This document shows, piece by piece, positions 40,092 to 49,288 of a stretch of 64,000 nucleotides of DNA (positions are counted from its first letter, which is position 1; each line of letters starts with the position of its first letter). The notes beneath the pieces are model-generated. The model was given only the letters and a program-made list of their open reading frames with translations, searched no databases and was not told the origin of the DNA. The translations under genes were made by a program, and so were the position numbers. This stretch comes from CAZGXI01 sp964529715 (GTDB taxonomy: Bacteria; Chloroflexota; Anaerolineae; Aggregatilineales; Ch27), in the NCBI GenBank assembly GCA_964529715.1, contig CAZGXI010000019.1, positions 1-64,000 of the forward strand. The letters run 5' to 3'.

Positions 40092-42110
40092 TTATTCCGA
40101 TGGAACGGTCGGCTGGCCGTTGTCGATTTCCGGCGCGCCCGGCACCGGGTCGGTCCACGTCTCGCCCGCGATATAGGCGTCCAGGTTGTTGATGTCCACC
40201 ACCGTCGAGGGGGTGAGCAGGATGTAGGGGATGTCCTCACCGTTCAGCAGACGGTTCATCTGCTCGATGACGACCTCGCCCATGCGACGAGGATAGACGC
40301 CCAGGGTAGCGGTCATCGTGCCTTCACGGATCAGGTCCAACGTCACATCGTTGCCGTCGATACCCACCGAGAAGATGTCCTGGTTGATCACCAGCCCAAG
40401 CTGCTGCGCCGCCAGCGCCGCCCCAATCGCCATCTCATCGCTGTTCCCGTAGAACACGTCGATGTCTGGGTTCTGCTGCAACGCCGTCGTGGCAACCTGC
40501 AAGCCCTTCTCTCGCTCCCACTCCGCCGTCTGCTCGCCCACCACCTCCACGTTCGGGCAGGTGCGCTCCAGCCCATAACGGAAGCCGCCCGTGCGCCGAT
40601 TGGCATGGAAGCCCGGAATGCCCGTCAGAATGAACACCTGCCCGGTCACTTCCTCCACGCTCACCCCGTCGCGGTCCGCCAGCAACTGGCACACATACGC
40701 CGCCAGGTTCGCTGCCCCGCCCCACTGGTCGTAGCCGATGTATTCCACTACCTCACCTTCGGCTATCGGCGTGATCATGTTGTGCATGAACACCGGCACA
40801 CCCGCTTCGTTGGCCGCCGCCACACCCGCAATCATCGCGTCCGCGTTGATCGGGTTCACCGAGATAACGTCCACGCCCTGCTGGACGACCTGCTCAACGA
40901 TGGCGACCTGCGCCTCGAAGTCCGTCTCACGCTCCGGTGACTGGGTAATGATCTCCCAGCCATACTCCTCTGCCTTCGCCACCGCACCGTCCTGCACCGC
41001 CACATGGAACGGGCTGACCAGCGCCGGCGGAATCACCGCGACCGTTGCCCCCTCATAAATGGGCACTTCGGCTTCTTCAGGAACGGTCGGCAGGCCGTTA
41101 TCGATCTCTGGCGCGCCTGCCACCGGATCGGTCCATGTCTCGCCTGCAATGTAGGCGTCCAGGTTGTTCGCGTCTACAACGGTGGACGGGGTCAGCAGGA
41201 TATAGGGCACTTCCTCACCGTTGAGGTACTTCTGCATCTGCTCGATGACGACCTCGCCCATGCGACGAGGATAGACGCCCAGGGTAGCGGTCATCGTGCC
41301 TTCACGGATCAGGTCCAACGTCACATCGTTGCCGTCGATACCCACCGAGAAGATGTCCTGGTTGATCACCAGCCCAAGCTGCTGCGCCGCCAGCGCCGCC
41401 CCAATCGCCATCTCATCGCTGTTCCCGTAGAACACGTCGATGTCTGGGTTCTGCTGCAACGCCGTCGTGGCAACCTGCAAGCCCTTCTCTCGCTCCCACT
41501 CCGCCGTCTGCTCGCCCACCACCTCCACGTTCGGGCAGGTGCGCTCCAGCCCATAACGGAAGCCGCCCGTGCGCCGATTGGCATGGAAGCCCGGAATGCC
41601 CGTCAGAATGAACACCTGCCCGGTCACTTCCTCCACGCTCACCCCGTCGCGGTCCGCCAGCAACTGGCACACATACGCCGCCAGGTTCGCTGCCCCGCCC
41701 CACTGGTCGTAGCCGATGTATTCCACTACCTCACCTTCGGCTATCGGCGTGATCATGTTGTGCATGAACACCGGCACACCCGCTTCGTTGGCCGCCGCCA
41801 CACCCGCAATCATCGCGTCCGCGTTGATCGGGTTCACCGAGATAACGTCCACGCCCTGCTGGACGACCTGCTCAACGATGGCGACCTGCGCCTCGAAGTC
41901 CGTCTCACGCTCCGGTGACTGGGTAATGATCTCCCAGCCATACTCCTCTGCCTTCGCCACCGCACCGTCCTGCACCGCCACATGGAACGGGCTGACCAGC
42001 GCCGGCGGAATCACCGCGACGGTATAGGGGCCGCCGCCCTGTGCGCCTACCGGCAGCATCGGGGCCAGCAGGACAATCAAAGCAATGAGTGAAAACAGCT
42101 TTTTAGACAT
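40092..42110 (-). CDS. tandem-duplicated CUT2 substrate-binding protein (two PBP domains in one chain)
   Basis: A 672-residue secreted protein, twice the family length. The signal peptide is MSKKLFSLIALIVLLAPMLP. Two ribose-type binding domains follow, each running YTVAVIPPALVSP-like start, GVDVISVNPINADAMIAGVA, VFMHNMITPIAEGEVVEYIG, VFILTGIPGFHANRRTGGFR, VFYGNSDEMAIGAALAAQQL and FSVGIDGNDVTLDLIREGTM. Residues 31-292 and 357-618 appear identical, and the two tails differ at several positions. ATG 42110 is chosen because TTGGAGGAG is just upstream. Preceded by ATPase and permease genes, it supplies that importer with a two-site binding protein; whether both domains dock is unknown. See the 786-bp repeat features. 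Confidence 0.92.
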   Translation of the reverse strand: MSKKLFSLIALIVLLAPMLPVGAQGGGPYTVAVIPPALVSPFHVAVQDGAVAKAEEYGWEIITQSPERETDFEAQVAIVEQVVQQGVDVISVNPINADAMIAGVAAANEAGVPVFMHNMITPIAEGEVVEYIGYDQWGGAANLAAYVCQLLADRDGVSVEEVTGQVFILTGIPGFHANRRTGGFRYGLERTCPNVEVVGEQTAEWEREKGLQVATTALQQNPDIDVFYGNSDEMAIGAALAAQQLGLVINQDIFSVGIDGNDVTLDLIREGTMTATLGVYPRRMGEVVIEQMQKYLNGEEVPYILLTPSTVVDANNLDAYIAGETWTDPVAGAPEIDNGLPTVPEEAEVPIYEGATVAVIPPALVSPFHVAVQDGAVAKAEEYGWEIITQSPERETDFEAQVAIVEQVVQQGVDVISVNPINADAMIAGVAAANEAGVPVFMHNMITPIAEGEVVEYIGYDQWGGAANLAAYVCQLLADRDGVSVEEVTGQVFILTGIPGFHANRRTGGFRYGLERTCPNVEVVGEQTAEWEREKGLQVATTALQQNPDIDVFYGNSDEMAIGAALAAQQLGLVINQDIFSVGIDGNDVTLDLIREGTMTATLGVYPRRMGEVVIEQMNRLLNGEDIPYILLTPSTVVDINNLDAYIAGETWTDPVPGAPEIDNGQPTVPSE
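40257..41042 (-). repeat. 786-bp direct repeat, copy B (C-terminal half of binding-protein gene)
   Basis: By reading, this block appears identical to 41235-42020, offset by 978 bp (326 codons, so in frame). Identity stops abruptly at both ends. The next 165 bp on the C-terminal side (40092-40256 against 41070-41234) are homologous but diverged. Confidence 0.9.
41235..42020 (-). repeat. 786-bp direct repeat, copy A (N-terminal half of binding-protein gene)
   Basis: Partner of 40257-41042. Because the tails next to the copies are diverged, the duplication is older than the identical core, which suggests later gene conversion or unequal recombination between the halves. Confidence 0.9.
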
Positions 42111-42251
42111 TGTTTCTCCTCCAAAACTGTCTGGGCGAACACCGTTTTTCAAGGTGCAACAGACAAGATCAGCCTGGACACAACCTCCTTTCCCTGTAAG
42201 AAAGACATCCCCCGATTCAGAGATAACAACCGTGTATGGAACCGGCGAATT

Positions 42252-43289
42252 TTACCGACCACGCCCGCGCTTGCGGATCGAGTCCAGCGCGACGGCGCCG
42301 ATGATGATCAGGCCGATGATGACACGGTGCCACATGGCAGGGACGTTGTTCAACACCAGCGCATTGCGCACGACCGACATGATCAACACACCGACCAGCG
42401 TGCCCCACACCCCGCCGACGCCGCCCGCCAGGCTCGTCCCGCCGATGACTGCGCCCGCCACACCGTCCAGGGTATAGGTCTCGCCGTTGGTGTAGTTGCC
42501 GCTGTCCAGTCGCACGGCCAGGATCACACCCGCCAACGCTGCCAGAAAGGCGCTGAGGCTGTAGATACCCACCAGGTAGCGGTCCACTTTGACGCCGGAA
42601 AGCCGCGTAGCCGTCTCGTTGCCGCCGATGGCATAGGCGTAGCGGCCCAGCTTGGTATACCGCAGCACCAGCCAGGCAATAAAGTAAACCAGCAGCATGA
42701 TCATCGCAGGCATCGGCAGCGGCAGGTCGCGCACTTGCACCAGCCAGCCCAACTCATCCGGCAACTGCTGCACCGGGGAAGCGTTGGAAAGCACCAGCGC
42801 CAACCCGGCCAGGATACTCTGGCTGCCCAGCGTGACGATGAACGGCGTGATCTTCAGCCGGGTAATGACCACGCCTTGCAACGCGCCGTATAGCGTGCCC
42901 ACCAGAATCGCCAGGGGGACGGCAATGGCCGGGGTCACGAGGGGGATATTCAGGTTGGCGGGTGAGGCAAATCCCTTGCCGGTCATCAGCCCCGCGACGA
43001 GCACCCCCACAAAAGCAACCATCGCTCCCAGGGACAGGTCGATGCCTGATGTCAGGATGACGAAGGTCTGCCCGACCGCCACAATGCCCACCAAGGCGGC
43101 GTCTAGCAGGATCAGGCGCATGTTCAGCGGGGTGCGGAAGTTCTCGTTCGTCAGCGCCAGAATAGCCACCAACACCAGTAGACTGACCAACGCGCCCGAC
43201 TGGTCGATCAACTGCCGTAGCTTGAGCCTGCCCAGGAAAGATGTTGCGCCGCCGGGCAGCGCGCTCGAACGTTCAGTTGTTCCTGCCAT
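42252..43289 (-). CDS. CUT2 (RbsC-type) sugar ABC permease
   Basis: A 345-residue permease with motifs VGQTFVILTSGIDLSLGAMV, ALQGVVITRLKITPFIVTLG, YAIGGNETATRLSGVKVDRY and VIGGTSLAGGVGGVWGTLVG. ATG 43289 is chosen behind GGTGGAGG and overlaps the ATPase gene by 17 bp, indicating translational coupling. An alternative GTG at 43304 is less likely. It forms, with the upstream ATPase and the duplicated binding protein downstream, the first of two complete CUT2 importers in this operon. Confidence 0.9.
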   Translation of the reverse strand: MAGTTERSSALPGGATSFLGRLKLRQLIDQSGALVSLLVLVAILALTNENFRTPLNMRLILLDAALVGIVAVGQTFVILTSGIDLSLGAMVAFVGVLVAGLMTGKGFASPANLNIPLVTPAIAVPLAILVGTLYGALQGVVITRLKITPFIVTLGSQSILAGLALVLSNASPVQQLPDELGWLVQVRDLPLPMPAMIMLLVYFIAWLVLRYTKLGRYAYAIGGNETATRLSGVKVDRYLVGIYSLSAFLAALAGVILAVRLDSGNYTNGETYTLDGVAGAVIGGTSLAGGVGGVWGTLVGVLIMSVVRNALVLNNVPAMWHRVIIGLIIIGAVALDSIRKRGRGR

Positions 43290-44838
43290 TGCCGTTGCCT
43301 CCACCTGTCGCCAGTTTCATAATAGCTTCCTGGGTCAGTTCATCCCGGTTCAGGATGCCGGTCAGCCTGCCCTGCCACATCACCAACACACGGTCGCTCA
43401 TGCCGATAATCTCCGGCAGTTCTGAGCTGATCATCATGATCGCCACCCCTTGCTCTGCCAGTCGGTTCATCAGGTTATAGATTTCGACCTTCGCCCCCAC
43501 GTCGATGCCGCGCGTCGGCTCGTCGAAGATCAGCACCTTCGGCTCGGTCGCCAACCATTTTGAGAGCACCACCTTCTGCTGGTTGCCGCCGGAGAGATAC
43601 ATTACCAACTGACTTAAGCTGGGCGTGCGGATGTTGATCTTGTTAGCGAACTCCTGCGCGATCTCCTCCTCGCGGCGAAGATTGAGCAACATCGAGCGCC
43701 GGATGCGGTTGAGAATAGACATGGTGACATTGTTGCCCACGCTCATCTTGAGCACCAGGCCCTGCTGCTTACGGTCCTCGGTCAGCAGACCAATGCCCAA
43801 GTCCACCGCGTCATACGGTGCGCGGATGGTGACTGGCCGACCATCCAGGTAAAGTTGCCCGGTATCGATGGGGTCTGCACCAAAGATAGCGCGCGCCAAT
43901 TCTGTGCGGCCCGACCCGACCAGCCCCGCCACCCCCAGGATTTCCCCGGCATACAGGCTAAAGCTAATGTTCTCCAGCACTCCCCGACGGGTCAGTCCTT
44001 CGACACGCAGCACCTCTTTGCCCCGGACCAGATTGGCTTTGGGAAACTGCTCAGAGAGCGTGCGGCCCACCATCATACGGATCAACTGATCGACGGTCGT
44101 TTCGTGGACAGGCAATGTATCCACACGCAGGCCGTCGCGCAGAACGGTCACGCGGTCGCCGATACGGTGCACCTCATCCAGATGGTGGCTGATATAGATC
44201 ACGCCGACACCATGCGCCTTCAACTGGCGGATGACCTCAAACAGGTCTTCGATCTCATGCTGGCTAAGCGCCGCCGTCGGCTCGTCCATGATGATCAGGT
44301 CGGCTTCATGATGCAGCGCCTTGGCAACTTCGACCAACTGCTGCTTCGCCACACCCAGGTCGCGCACCAGAATACGGGGATCGATATCCAGATGCAGGCG
44401 GGCTAACGTCTCCCTGGCCCGGCGGTGCATGGCCGGCCAATTGAGCACAGGCACAGGCGCGCGCATGATCTCGTCACCCAAAAAAATGTTTTCGGTGACA
44501 GAGAGATAGGGAATCAGGGCAAATTCCTGGTAAATCGTGGAAATCCCACACTCCTGGGCCTCTTTGGGGTTTTGGAAGTCCACCTCCCGGCCCTTGAAGA
44601 TCATCTGCCCGGCATCCTTCTGATAAACGCCGGAGAGAATCTTCATCAGCGTGGATTTGCCCGCGCCGTTTTCGCCTAGTAGCACGTGCACCTCACCGGG
44701 ACGCAGGTCAAAATCCACGTTTTGCAGCGCCTGCACACCTGGAAAAGCCTTGCAGATGCCACGCATTTCCAGGAGCGGTGGCGGCGCAGCGGCCTGTTCC
44801 TGCTCGCGTTTCAATTGAACTTCTGCGGCTGCTTGCAT
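43273..44838 (-). CDS. CUT2 (RbsA-type) sugar ABC ATPase
   Basis: A 521-residue double ATPase. The first domain has GENGAGKSTLMKILSGVYQK, LGVAKQQLVEVAKALHHEAD and IIMDEPTAALSQHE. The second has the degenerate GLVGSGRTELARAIFG with YLSGGNQQKVVLSKWLA and VLIFDEPTRGIDVGAK. An N-terminal extension of about 22 residues rich in Gln, Glu and Ala precedes LLEMRGICKAFPG. It is the first gene of the long minus-strand operon. The 5' region up to 45149 contains phased GTGCA repeats and the terminator of the preceding isomerase gene. Confidence 0.92.
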   Translation of the reverse strand: MQAAAEVQLKREQEQAAAPPPLLEMRGICKAFPGVQALQNVDFDLRPGEVHVLLGENGAGKSTLMKILSGVYQKDAGQMIFKGREVDFQNPKEAQECGISTIYQEFALIPYLSVTENIFLGDEIMRAPVPVLNWPAMHRRARETLARLHLDIDPRILVRDLGVAKQQLVEVAKALHHEADLIIMDEPTAALSQHEIEDLFEVIRQLKAHGVGVIYISHHLDEVHRIGDRVTVLRDGLRVDTLPVHETTVDQLIRMMVGRTLSEQFPKANLVRGKEVLRVEGLTRRGVLENISFSLYAGEILGVAGLVGSGRTELARAIFGADPIDTGQLYLDGRPVTIRAPYDAVDLGIGLLTEDRKQQGLVLKMSVGNNVTMSILNRIRRSMLLNLRREEEIAQEFANKINIRTPSLSQLVMYLSGGNQQKVVLSKWLATEPKVLIFDEPTRGIDVGAKVEIYNLMNRLAEQGVAIMMISSELPEIIGMSDRVLVMWQGRLTGILNRDELTQEAIMKLATGGGNGNGRNN

Positions 44839-45009
44839 GTTCGCGGTCTTTTGCTCCAGATGGATCGTGGGAAACGGAGAGGCGCGATCCCCTGGCAGAG
44901 GTTAAGACAGATCACCTCATCACACCGGGGCAACACGCACAAAATTAGGCAATACATACAGGCTACACCGTCAACCTAACACAAGGCCAGAATGCGAGTC
45001 AACACGTAG

Positions 45010-45058
45010 CGTGCAGAACCAGTGCAGGAGTCGATTTTTGCAGTGCAAAAGAAGTGCA
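45010..45058 (-). promoter_or_regulatory. helically phased GTGCA direct repeats upstream of the CUT2 operon
   Basis: The pentamer GTGCA within CGTGCA (45010), AGTGCA (45021), AGTGCA (45042) and AGTGCA (45053) recurs at 11, 21 and 11 bp, all near whole helical turns. On the minus strand the array stands just upstream of TTGACT (around 45000) and about 170 bp before the ATPase start. The rest of 44839-45149 contains no gene. It is a candidate activator or repressor binding array; the regulator is unknown. Confidence 0.45.
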
Positions 45059-45089
45059 AAATAGCGTGAGGAACTTCAAAAACAGGCAA

Positions 45090-45117
45090 CGAGCGGCGGA
45101 GGGGTCTCCGCCGCTCG
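45090..45117 (-). terminator. terminator after the sugar isomerase gene
   Basis: A perfect 12-bp stem (CGAGCGGCGGAG at 45090-45101, CTCCGCCGCTCG at 45106-45117) with a 4-nt loop lies 32 bp after the isomerase stop. On the minus strand it is followed by TTGCCTGTTTTTG. It separates the araB-araD-isomerase operon from the importer operon. Confidence 0.75.
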
Positions 45118-45149
45118 CCAATAACGCAGGCGCACCGCCATTGCCCAAT

Positions 45150-46619
45150 CTAGCGGTGATAGTACACGGACCAACCGAGGTATTTCGTAGCCGCCTCGTA
45201 GATAATCCCTGCGACGTTTGACTGGTTGATCGCAACGTGATGCTCGAAGCCGTTCTCGCAGATGAACCGCAGCAGTTCTTGGAAGCGCGGAATCTCGACC
45301 ACACCGACGCCGCCGAAGGAATTCAGCGGATCGTTGGTAAAGCGGCCCTCGCCGACATAAGCCGCGATCTCACCCAGATAATCGTCGGTGGAAACGCGCA
45401 GGTAGGTGAACGGATTCTCGCGCACACGCCCGACGATGGTGCCGTAGGTATTATCCTTGCCGACCGTGCCAGCGATGATGTCCTGATAGCTCATCACCGG
45501 AATGTCGTCGGTGAAGATGTCTTTGGGCAGGTTGGAGCAGTGGAACACCACGCCCTTGTTCGGGTCGTCGCCGTAGTTATTGTTCCAGTCCACCAGGGCA
45601 CTTGGCTTGCCGGAAGCCAAAGCCATGGCGTACATGCCGAGTGCGCCAGTGATGTCTGTCTCGCAGGCGGAAGGAACCAGGCTATTGCTCAACATGCTCA
45701 TCATGGTGCAAGGCACAATGCCGAAGTACTCTTCCATCGAGGTCCAGCACTGGATCGCCGTTGCGTCGAGGGCGTTGTCCGCGATCCAGCGATCCAACAT
45801 CACGCCGAACTTCGCCATCTTGAGGAGCGACGTTTCGGGCACGCCAGCTGTGCGGGCATACTTCTCAATGGCCTGGCGCTTGGCGACCACGTCGGGATCA
45901 TCGTCGGCCAGCCGCGCGATCTGCCCGTAAGCGTCCGAGAGGTCGAGTGTCTCCACACTGACGCCGGATTGCTCCAGAATCTTCTCGCTGAAGCGCACCG
46001 TCTTGAAGGCCGGGGGCCGGGCGCCCAACATGCCCAGGCGCGCCTTACGCAGCCCACGTACCACACGGCACACGGCAGCGAACTGCTTCAGGTCTGCCAT
46101 AAAGGCATCGCTGTTGGGGTCCATCGTGTGCAGGCTGGTGAGCGAGTAAGGAATGCCATACTGACGCAGGTTGTCGCAGGCGCTCATCTTGCCGCAAAAA
46201 CTGTCGCGGCGGTCCTGCAAGCCCATCTTACTCAGATCATCGGGAAAGGCGTGAACCAGCACCGGCACGTCGAGTTCAGAAAACCGCAACGTGTTGGCAA
46301 TAGCCCGCTCATCGCCGAAGTTGGGCAGCGTCACCAGCACGCCGTCGATCTCGTCCCGACGCGAGCGGAAGAACTCGCCGACAAGCTGCGCTTCCTGGAT
46401 AGACTCAACCGCGCCATAGGCAGTGGCGTTGGCGTCAATGATGACCGCGTTGATCCCGGCCTTCTTGAGCACTCCCAGGATGGTCTCGCGCCCACTCACG
46501 ACCAGGTGCTTGGGAAAGAATCCCCGGTTGCCGACAATTACGGCCAGCGTGACAGGGCGCTTCAACAGGCTGGCGCCGTTCGTTCGGGTTGGCTGAGTTT
46601 GAGTTGCTTTGGCTGTCAT
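45150..46619 (-). CDS. L-arabinose/L-fucose isomerase family protein
   Basis: A 489-residue aldose-ketose isomerase of the FucI/AraA superfamily. Visible are VTLPNFGDERAIANTLRFS, VHAFPDDLSKMGLQDRRDSF, SFCGKMSACDNLRQYGIPY, RLGMLGARPPAFKTVRFSE, IQCWTSMEEYFGIVPCTMMS and PSACETDITGALGMYAM (Glu and Asp of the Mn site). ATG 46619 follows AGGAAGAG; the open frame further up is not used. It lies after araB and araD, so the likely role is the first step of L-arabinose catabolism, L-arabinose to L-ribulose. Sequence style is nearer the fucose-isomerase-like group than classical AraA, so another pentose or deoxyhexose is possible. Confidence 0.85.
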   Translation of the reverse strand: MTAKATQTQPTRTNGASLLKRPVTLAVIVGNRGFFPKHLVVSGRETILGVLKKAGINAVIIDANATAYGAVESIQEAQLVGEFFRSRRDEIDGVLVTLPNFGDERAIANTLRFSELDVPVLVHAFPDDLSKMGLQDRRDSFCGKMSACDNLRQYGIPYSLTSLHTMDPNSDAFMADLKQFAAVCRVVRGLRKARLGMLGARPPAFKTVRFSEKILEQSGVSVETLDLSDAYGQIARLADDDPDVVAKRQAIEKYARTAGVPETSLLKMAKFGVMLDRWIADNALDATAIQCWTSMEEYFGIVPCTMMSMLSNSLVPSACETDITGALGMYAMALASGKPSALVDWNNNYGDDPNKGVVFHCSNLPKDIFTDDIPVMSYQDIIAGTVGKDNTYGTIVGRVRENPFTYLRVSTDDYLGEIAAYVGEGRFTNDPLNSFGGVGVVEIPRFQELLRFICENGFEHHVAINQSNVAGIIYEAATKYLGWSVYYHR

Positions 46620-46647
46620 CTCTTCCTGGCTCCTTGAAATGAAGTTT

Positions 46648-46674
46648 GTCAGGGCGGCTACCGGTCGCCCTGAC
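46648..46674. other. intercistronic stem-loop between araD and isomerase genes
   Basis: Arms GTCAGGGCG (46648-46656) and CGCCCTGAC (46666-46674) with a 9-nt loop lie in the 71-bp space between the two genes. It probably influences relative mRNA stability. Confidence 0.5.
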
Positions 46675-46690
46675 TGCAACGAACACAACT

Positions 46691-47341
46691 TTACTGCCCA
46701 TAAACGTTCGTATAGCGGTGATGCAGTTTGGCGACCTCCTCCGGCGGGATGGGCAACGGATTCCCCAACTGCTTCGCCATCCATACCGTCGCGGCCACGT
46801 CCTCCACCATCACCGCCGCCTTGACTGCCGCTTCAACCGTCTTGCCGACGGTGAACACACCGTGATTTTGCAGCAGCACCGCCGGGCTGTTCGAGCCTTG
46901 CAAGCACTTCACCACTTCTTCGCCAATGGCCTCGCCGCCGATCAAGGCGAACCCACCGCACGGAATCGGGCCGCCGAACTCGTCGGCGATGGCCGTCAAC
47001 ACACAGGGGATAGACTGCCCCACAGCCGCAAAGGCCGTCGCGTAGCGGGAATGGGTGTGAACCACGCCGTTCAGGTCGGGCCGATGACGGTAGATGTAAC
47101 AATGCGACGCTGTATCCGACGACGGCTTGTAATTTCCCTCGACAACCCTGCCGTCGAGATCGACCACCACCATGTTTTCGGGCGTCAACCCTTCATAGCG
47201 AATGCCACTCGGCTTGATGACGACCAGGCCGCTTTCCGGGTCGCGGGCGCTGACGTTGCCGCCCGTCCACATGACCAGGTTGTTGCGCGGAAGCTCTTGA
47301 TGCAGGGCACACACCTGCTCGCGCAGCGCCACCAGTCTCAC
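46691..47341 (-). CDS. araD: L-ribulose-5-phosphate 4-epimerase (class II aldolase fold)
   Basis: A 216-residue zinc enzyme converting L-ribulose 5-phosphate to D-xylulose 5-phosphate. It shows LVMWTGGNVSARDPESGLVV, IKPSGIRYEGLTPENMVVVD, DTASHCYIYRHRPDLNGVVH, VVHTHSRYATAFAAVG (zinc-binding His pair) and VLLQNHGVFTVGKTVEAAV (third His). All metal ligands of the family are visible. Its start overlaps the end of araB by 4 bp (ATGA-type coupling). The xylulose 5-phosphate product joins the same pool as XylB. Confidence 0.93.
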   Translation of the reverse strand: MRLVALREQVCALHQELPRNNLVMWTGGNVSARDPESGLVVIKPSGIRYEGLTPENMVVVDLDGRVVEGNYKPSSDTASHCYIYRHRPDLNGVVHTHSRYATAFAAVGQSIPCVLTAIADEFGGPIPCGGFALIGGEAIGEEVVKCLQGSNSPAVLLQNHGVFTVGKTVEAAVKAAVMVEDVAATVWMAKQLGNPLPIPPEEVAKLHHRYTNVYGQ

Positions 47342-48996
47342 GCCTGACCTCCCCGCGCCTGAACCTTGATAGCCTTGAGGCGCTTCATCACATCGTTCTG
47401 TCCGCGTCCGAAGTAATCGTAGAGCAGCTTGTACTCGGCGTAGAGCCGGTCGTACACCGCCTGATTTTCGGCGATAGGATGCACGACTTCATCCTTGATC
47501 CGGCCCATCTTCCGCGCGGCGGCGTGAATGTCGGGGTAAATTCCGGCGGCGACCGCCGCGTGCATGGCCGAACCAACAGCGGGGGCCTGATTCGAGGCCG
47601 CGAACTTCAAGGGTTTGCCGGTCACGTCGGCGTAAATCTGGACCAGCAGCTTGTTCTTCTCCGGCAGGCCACCGGCCAGGATCAGTTCATTCACCGAAAT
47701 ACCCCGCTGCTCGAAGGATTCGATGATGATGCGCGTGCCATAAGCCGTCGCTTCGATCAGCGCGCGGTAAATCTCCGGAGCGCGCGTGCCCAGCGTCGCA
47801 CCGATCAGCAGACCGGTCAGGTCGGCGTCCACCAGGATCGAGCGGTTGCCGTTCCACCAGTCCAATGCCAGCAGGCCGGATTCGCCGGGGCGTTGTTTGG
47901 CGGCTTCCGTTTCCAGGTACTTGTGCAGGTCCACCCCGGCGGACCTGGCGGCCTCGTGATATTCCGGCGGCACGGCGTTATCTACAAACCAGGCGAAAAT
48001 GTCACCGACGCCACTCTGCCCGGCCTCATAACCCTGCAAGCCGGGGATGATGCCGTTCGTCACCACGCCGCACATGCCCTCGACTTCCTGAATCCGGTCG
48101 CCCAGTAACATGTGGCAGGTAGACGTGCCCATGATCATCACCATACGTCCCGGTTCGGTGACGGTGACAGCAGGCACGGTCACATGCGCGTCTACATTGG
48201 CGACGGCAACCGCTGTGCCGGGACGAAGGCCGGTCCAGGCAGCAGCCTGTTCGGTCAGGCCACCGGCGCGCCCCCCCAACGGCGACAACTCGCGCTTCAT
48301 GCGCGTATCGACCACGTCAGCAAAGCGCGGGTCGAGCGCAGCAAAAAATTCACGGCTGGGAAAATGTCCGTCCTGGTAAATGGCCTTATAGCCGGCAGTA
48401 CACTCATTGCGAGTTTCCACGCCAGTAAGCTGCCAGATCACCCAGTCCGCCGCCTCGATCAGCCGGTCCGCCGCCGCATACACTTCGGGCGCTTCCTTCA
48501 GGATTTGCAGGGCCTTGCTGAAAAACCATTCCGAGGAGATTTTGCCGCCGTAACGGGGCAACCAGGGTTCCCCCATGCGGCGGGCCGTCTCATTGATGAG
48601 ATCGGCCATCGGCTGGGCAGCGTGATGCTTCCACAGCTTGACCCAGGCGTTCGGATTGTCGCGGAATTCCGGCAAGACGCACAGCGGCGTACCGTCAGCC
48701 TTGACGGGCAACATCGTGCAGGCAGTAAAGTCAATGCCGATGCCGACGACCTCATCCGGCTTCACCCCACTCTGCCGCAGCACAGCGGGAATGGTCTGCT
48801 TGAAAACCTCGATATAATCCATCGGGTCTTGCAACGCCCAATCCGGCGGAAGCGGCTTGTCGCTGCCGGGGAGGTGTTCGTCAATGACGCCGTTGGCATA
48901 GGGATGCACCGCTGTGGCAACTTCGCGCCCGTCGCGCACATCCACCAGTACGGCCCGCCCCGATTCAGTACCGAAGTCGATGCCGATGGTATACAT
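47338..48996 (-). CDS. araB: ribulokinase
   Basis: A 552-residue FGGY kinase phosphorylating L-ribulose. It starts MYTIGIDFGTESGRAVLVDV, with GIGIDFTACTMLPVKADGTP, which is the AraB form of the phosphate-binding region. The middle shows YGGKISSEWFFSKALQILKE, MIMGTSTCHMLLGD and GYEAGQSGVGDIFAWFVDN; the C-terminal ATP site has ELILAGGLPEKNKLLVQIYA. It heads the araB-araD-isomerase operon. AGGAGG lies 13 bp before the ATG. The gene is divergent from the ATPase-permease-regulator pair at 49289. Confidence 0.94.
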   Translation of the reverse strand: MYTIGIDFGTESGRAVLVDVRDGREVATAVHPYANGVIDEHLPGSDKPLPPDWALQDPMDYIEVFKQTIPAVLRQSGVKPDEVVGIGIDFTACTMLPVKADGTPLCVLPEFRDNPNAWVKLWKHHAAQPMADLINETARRMGEPWLPRYGGKISSEWFFSKALQILKEAPEVYAAADRLIEAADWVIWQLTGVETRNECTAGYKAIYQDGHFPSREFFAALDPRFADVVDTRMKRELSPLGGRAGGLTEQAAAWTGLRPGTAVAVANVDAHVTVPAVTVTEPGRMVMIMGTSTCHMLLGDRIQEVEGMCGVVTNGIIPGLQGYEAGQSGVGDIFAWFVDNAVPPEYHEAARSAGVDLHKYLETEAAKQRPGESGLLALDWWNGNRSILVDADLTGLLIGATLGTRAPEIYRALIEATAYGTRIIIESFEQRGISVNELILAGGLPEKNKLLVQIYADVTGKPLKFAASNQAPAVGSAMHAAVAAGIYPDIHAAARKMGRIKDEVVHPIAENQAVYDRLYAEYKLLYDYFGRGQNDVMKRLKAIKVQARGGQA

Positions 48997-49288
48997 GGGT
49001 CGTATACATCCTCCTGTATGTGATGATCTCGCGTCTCAGAACCAAGGGGCCTGTGAGGGGATCGAGACGCCTTCTATGACGACGATCGGTGTCGTGAGCA
49101 TGACACCTCTACAGACCCAGATCGTCCTTAGGCAAACCACACAAGAACGCGCTCGATACCGGAATTAACCCTGAGTATAACGCCGGCATTCGTTTTCAAA
49201 CAGTGATGATCAACCATTTCTGTGCCGCCAAGCGGCAAAGGCGGTATACTTAAACAAAGTCGCTGCCATCGCAGAGACACGCACCAAC
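48997..49288. promoter_or_regulatory. divergent regulatory region between araB and the orphan ABC ATPase gene
   Basis: This 292-bp gap contains no gene. For the plus-strand gene TATACT (49245-49250) is a fair -10 box about 40 bp before the ATG, but the -35 is poor. For araB only the AGGAGG near 49010 is clear. No riboswitch or strong palindrome was seen. It is the natural place for binding by the HTH domain of the permease fusion at 50796. Confidence 0.35.

Noticed and set aside
40092..42110. CRISPR or transposon explanation for the long repeat
   Set aside because: Only two copies, in frame, wholly inside a binding-protein gene, with no terminal inverted repeats or transposase.
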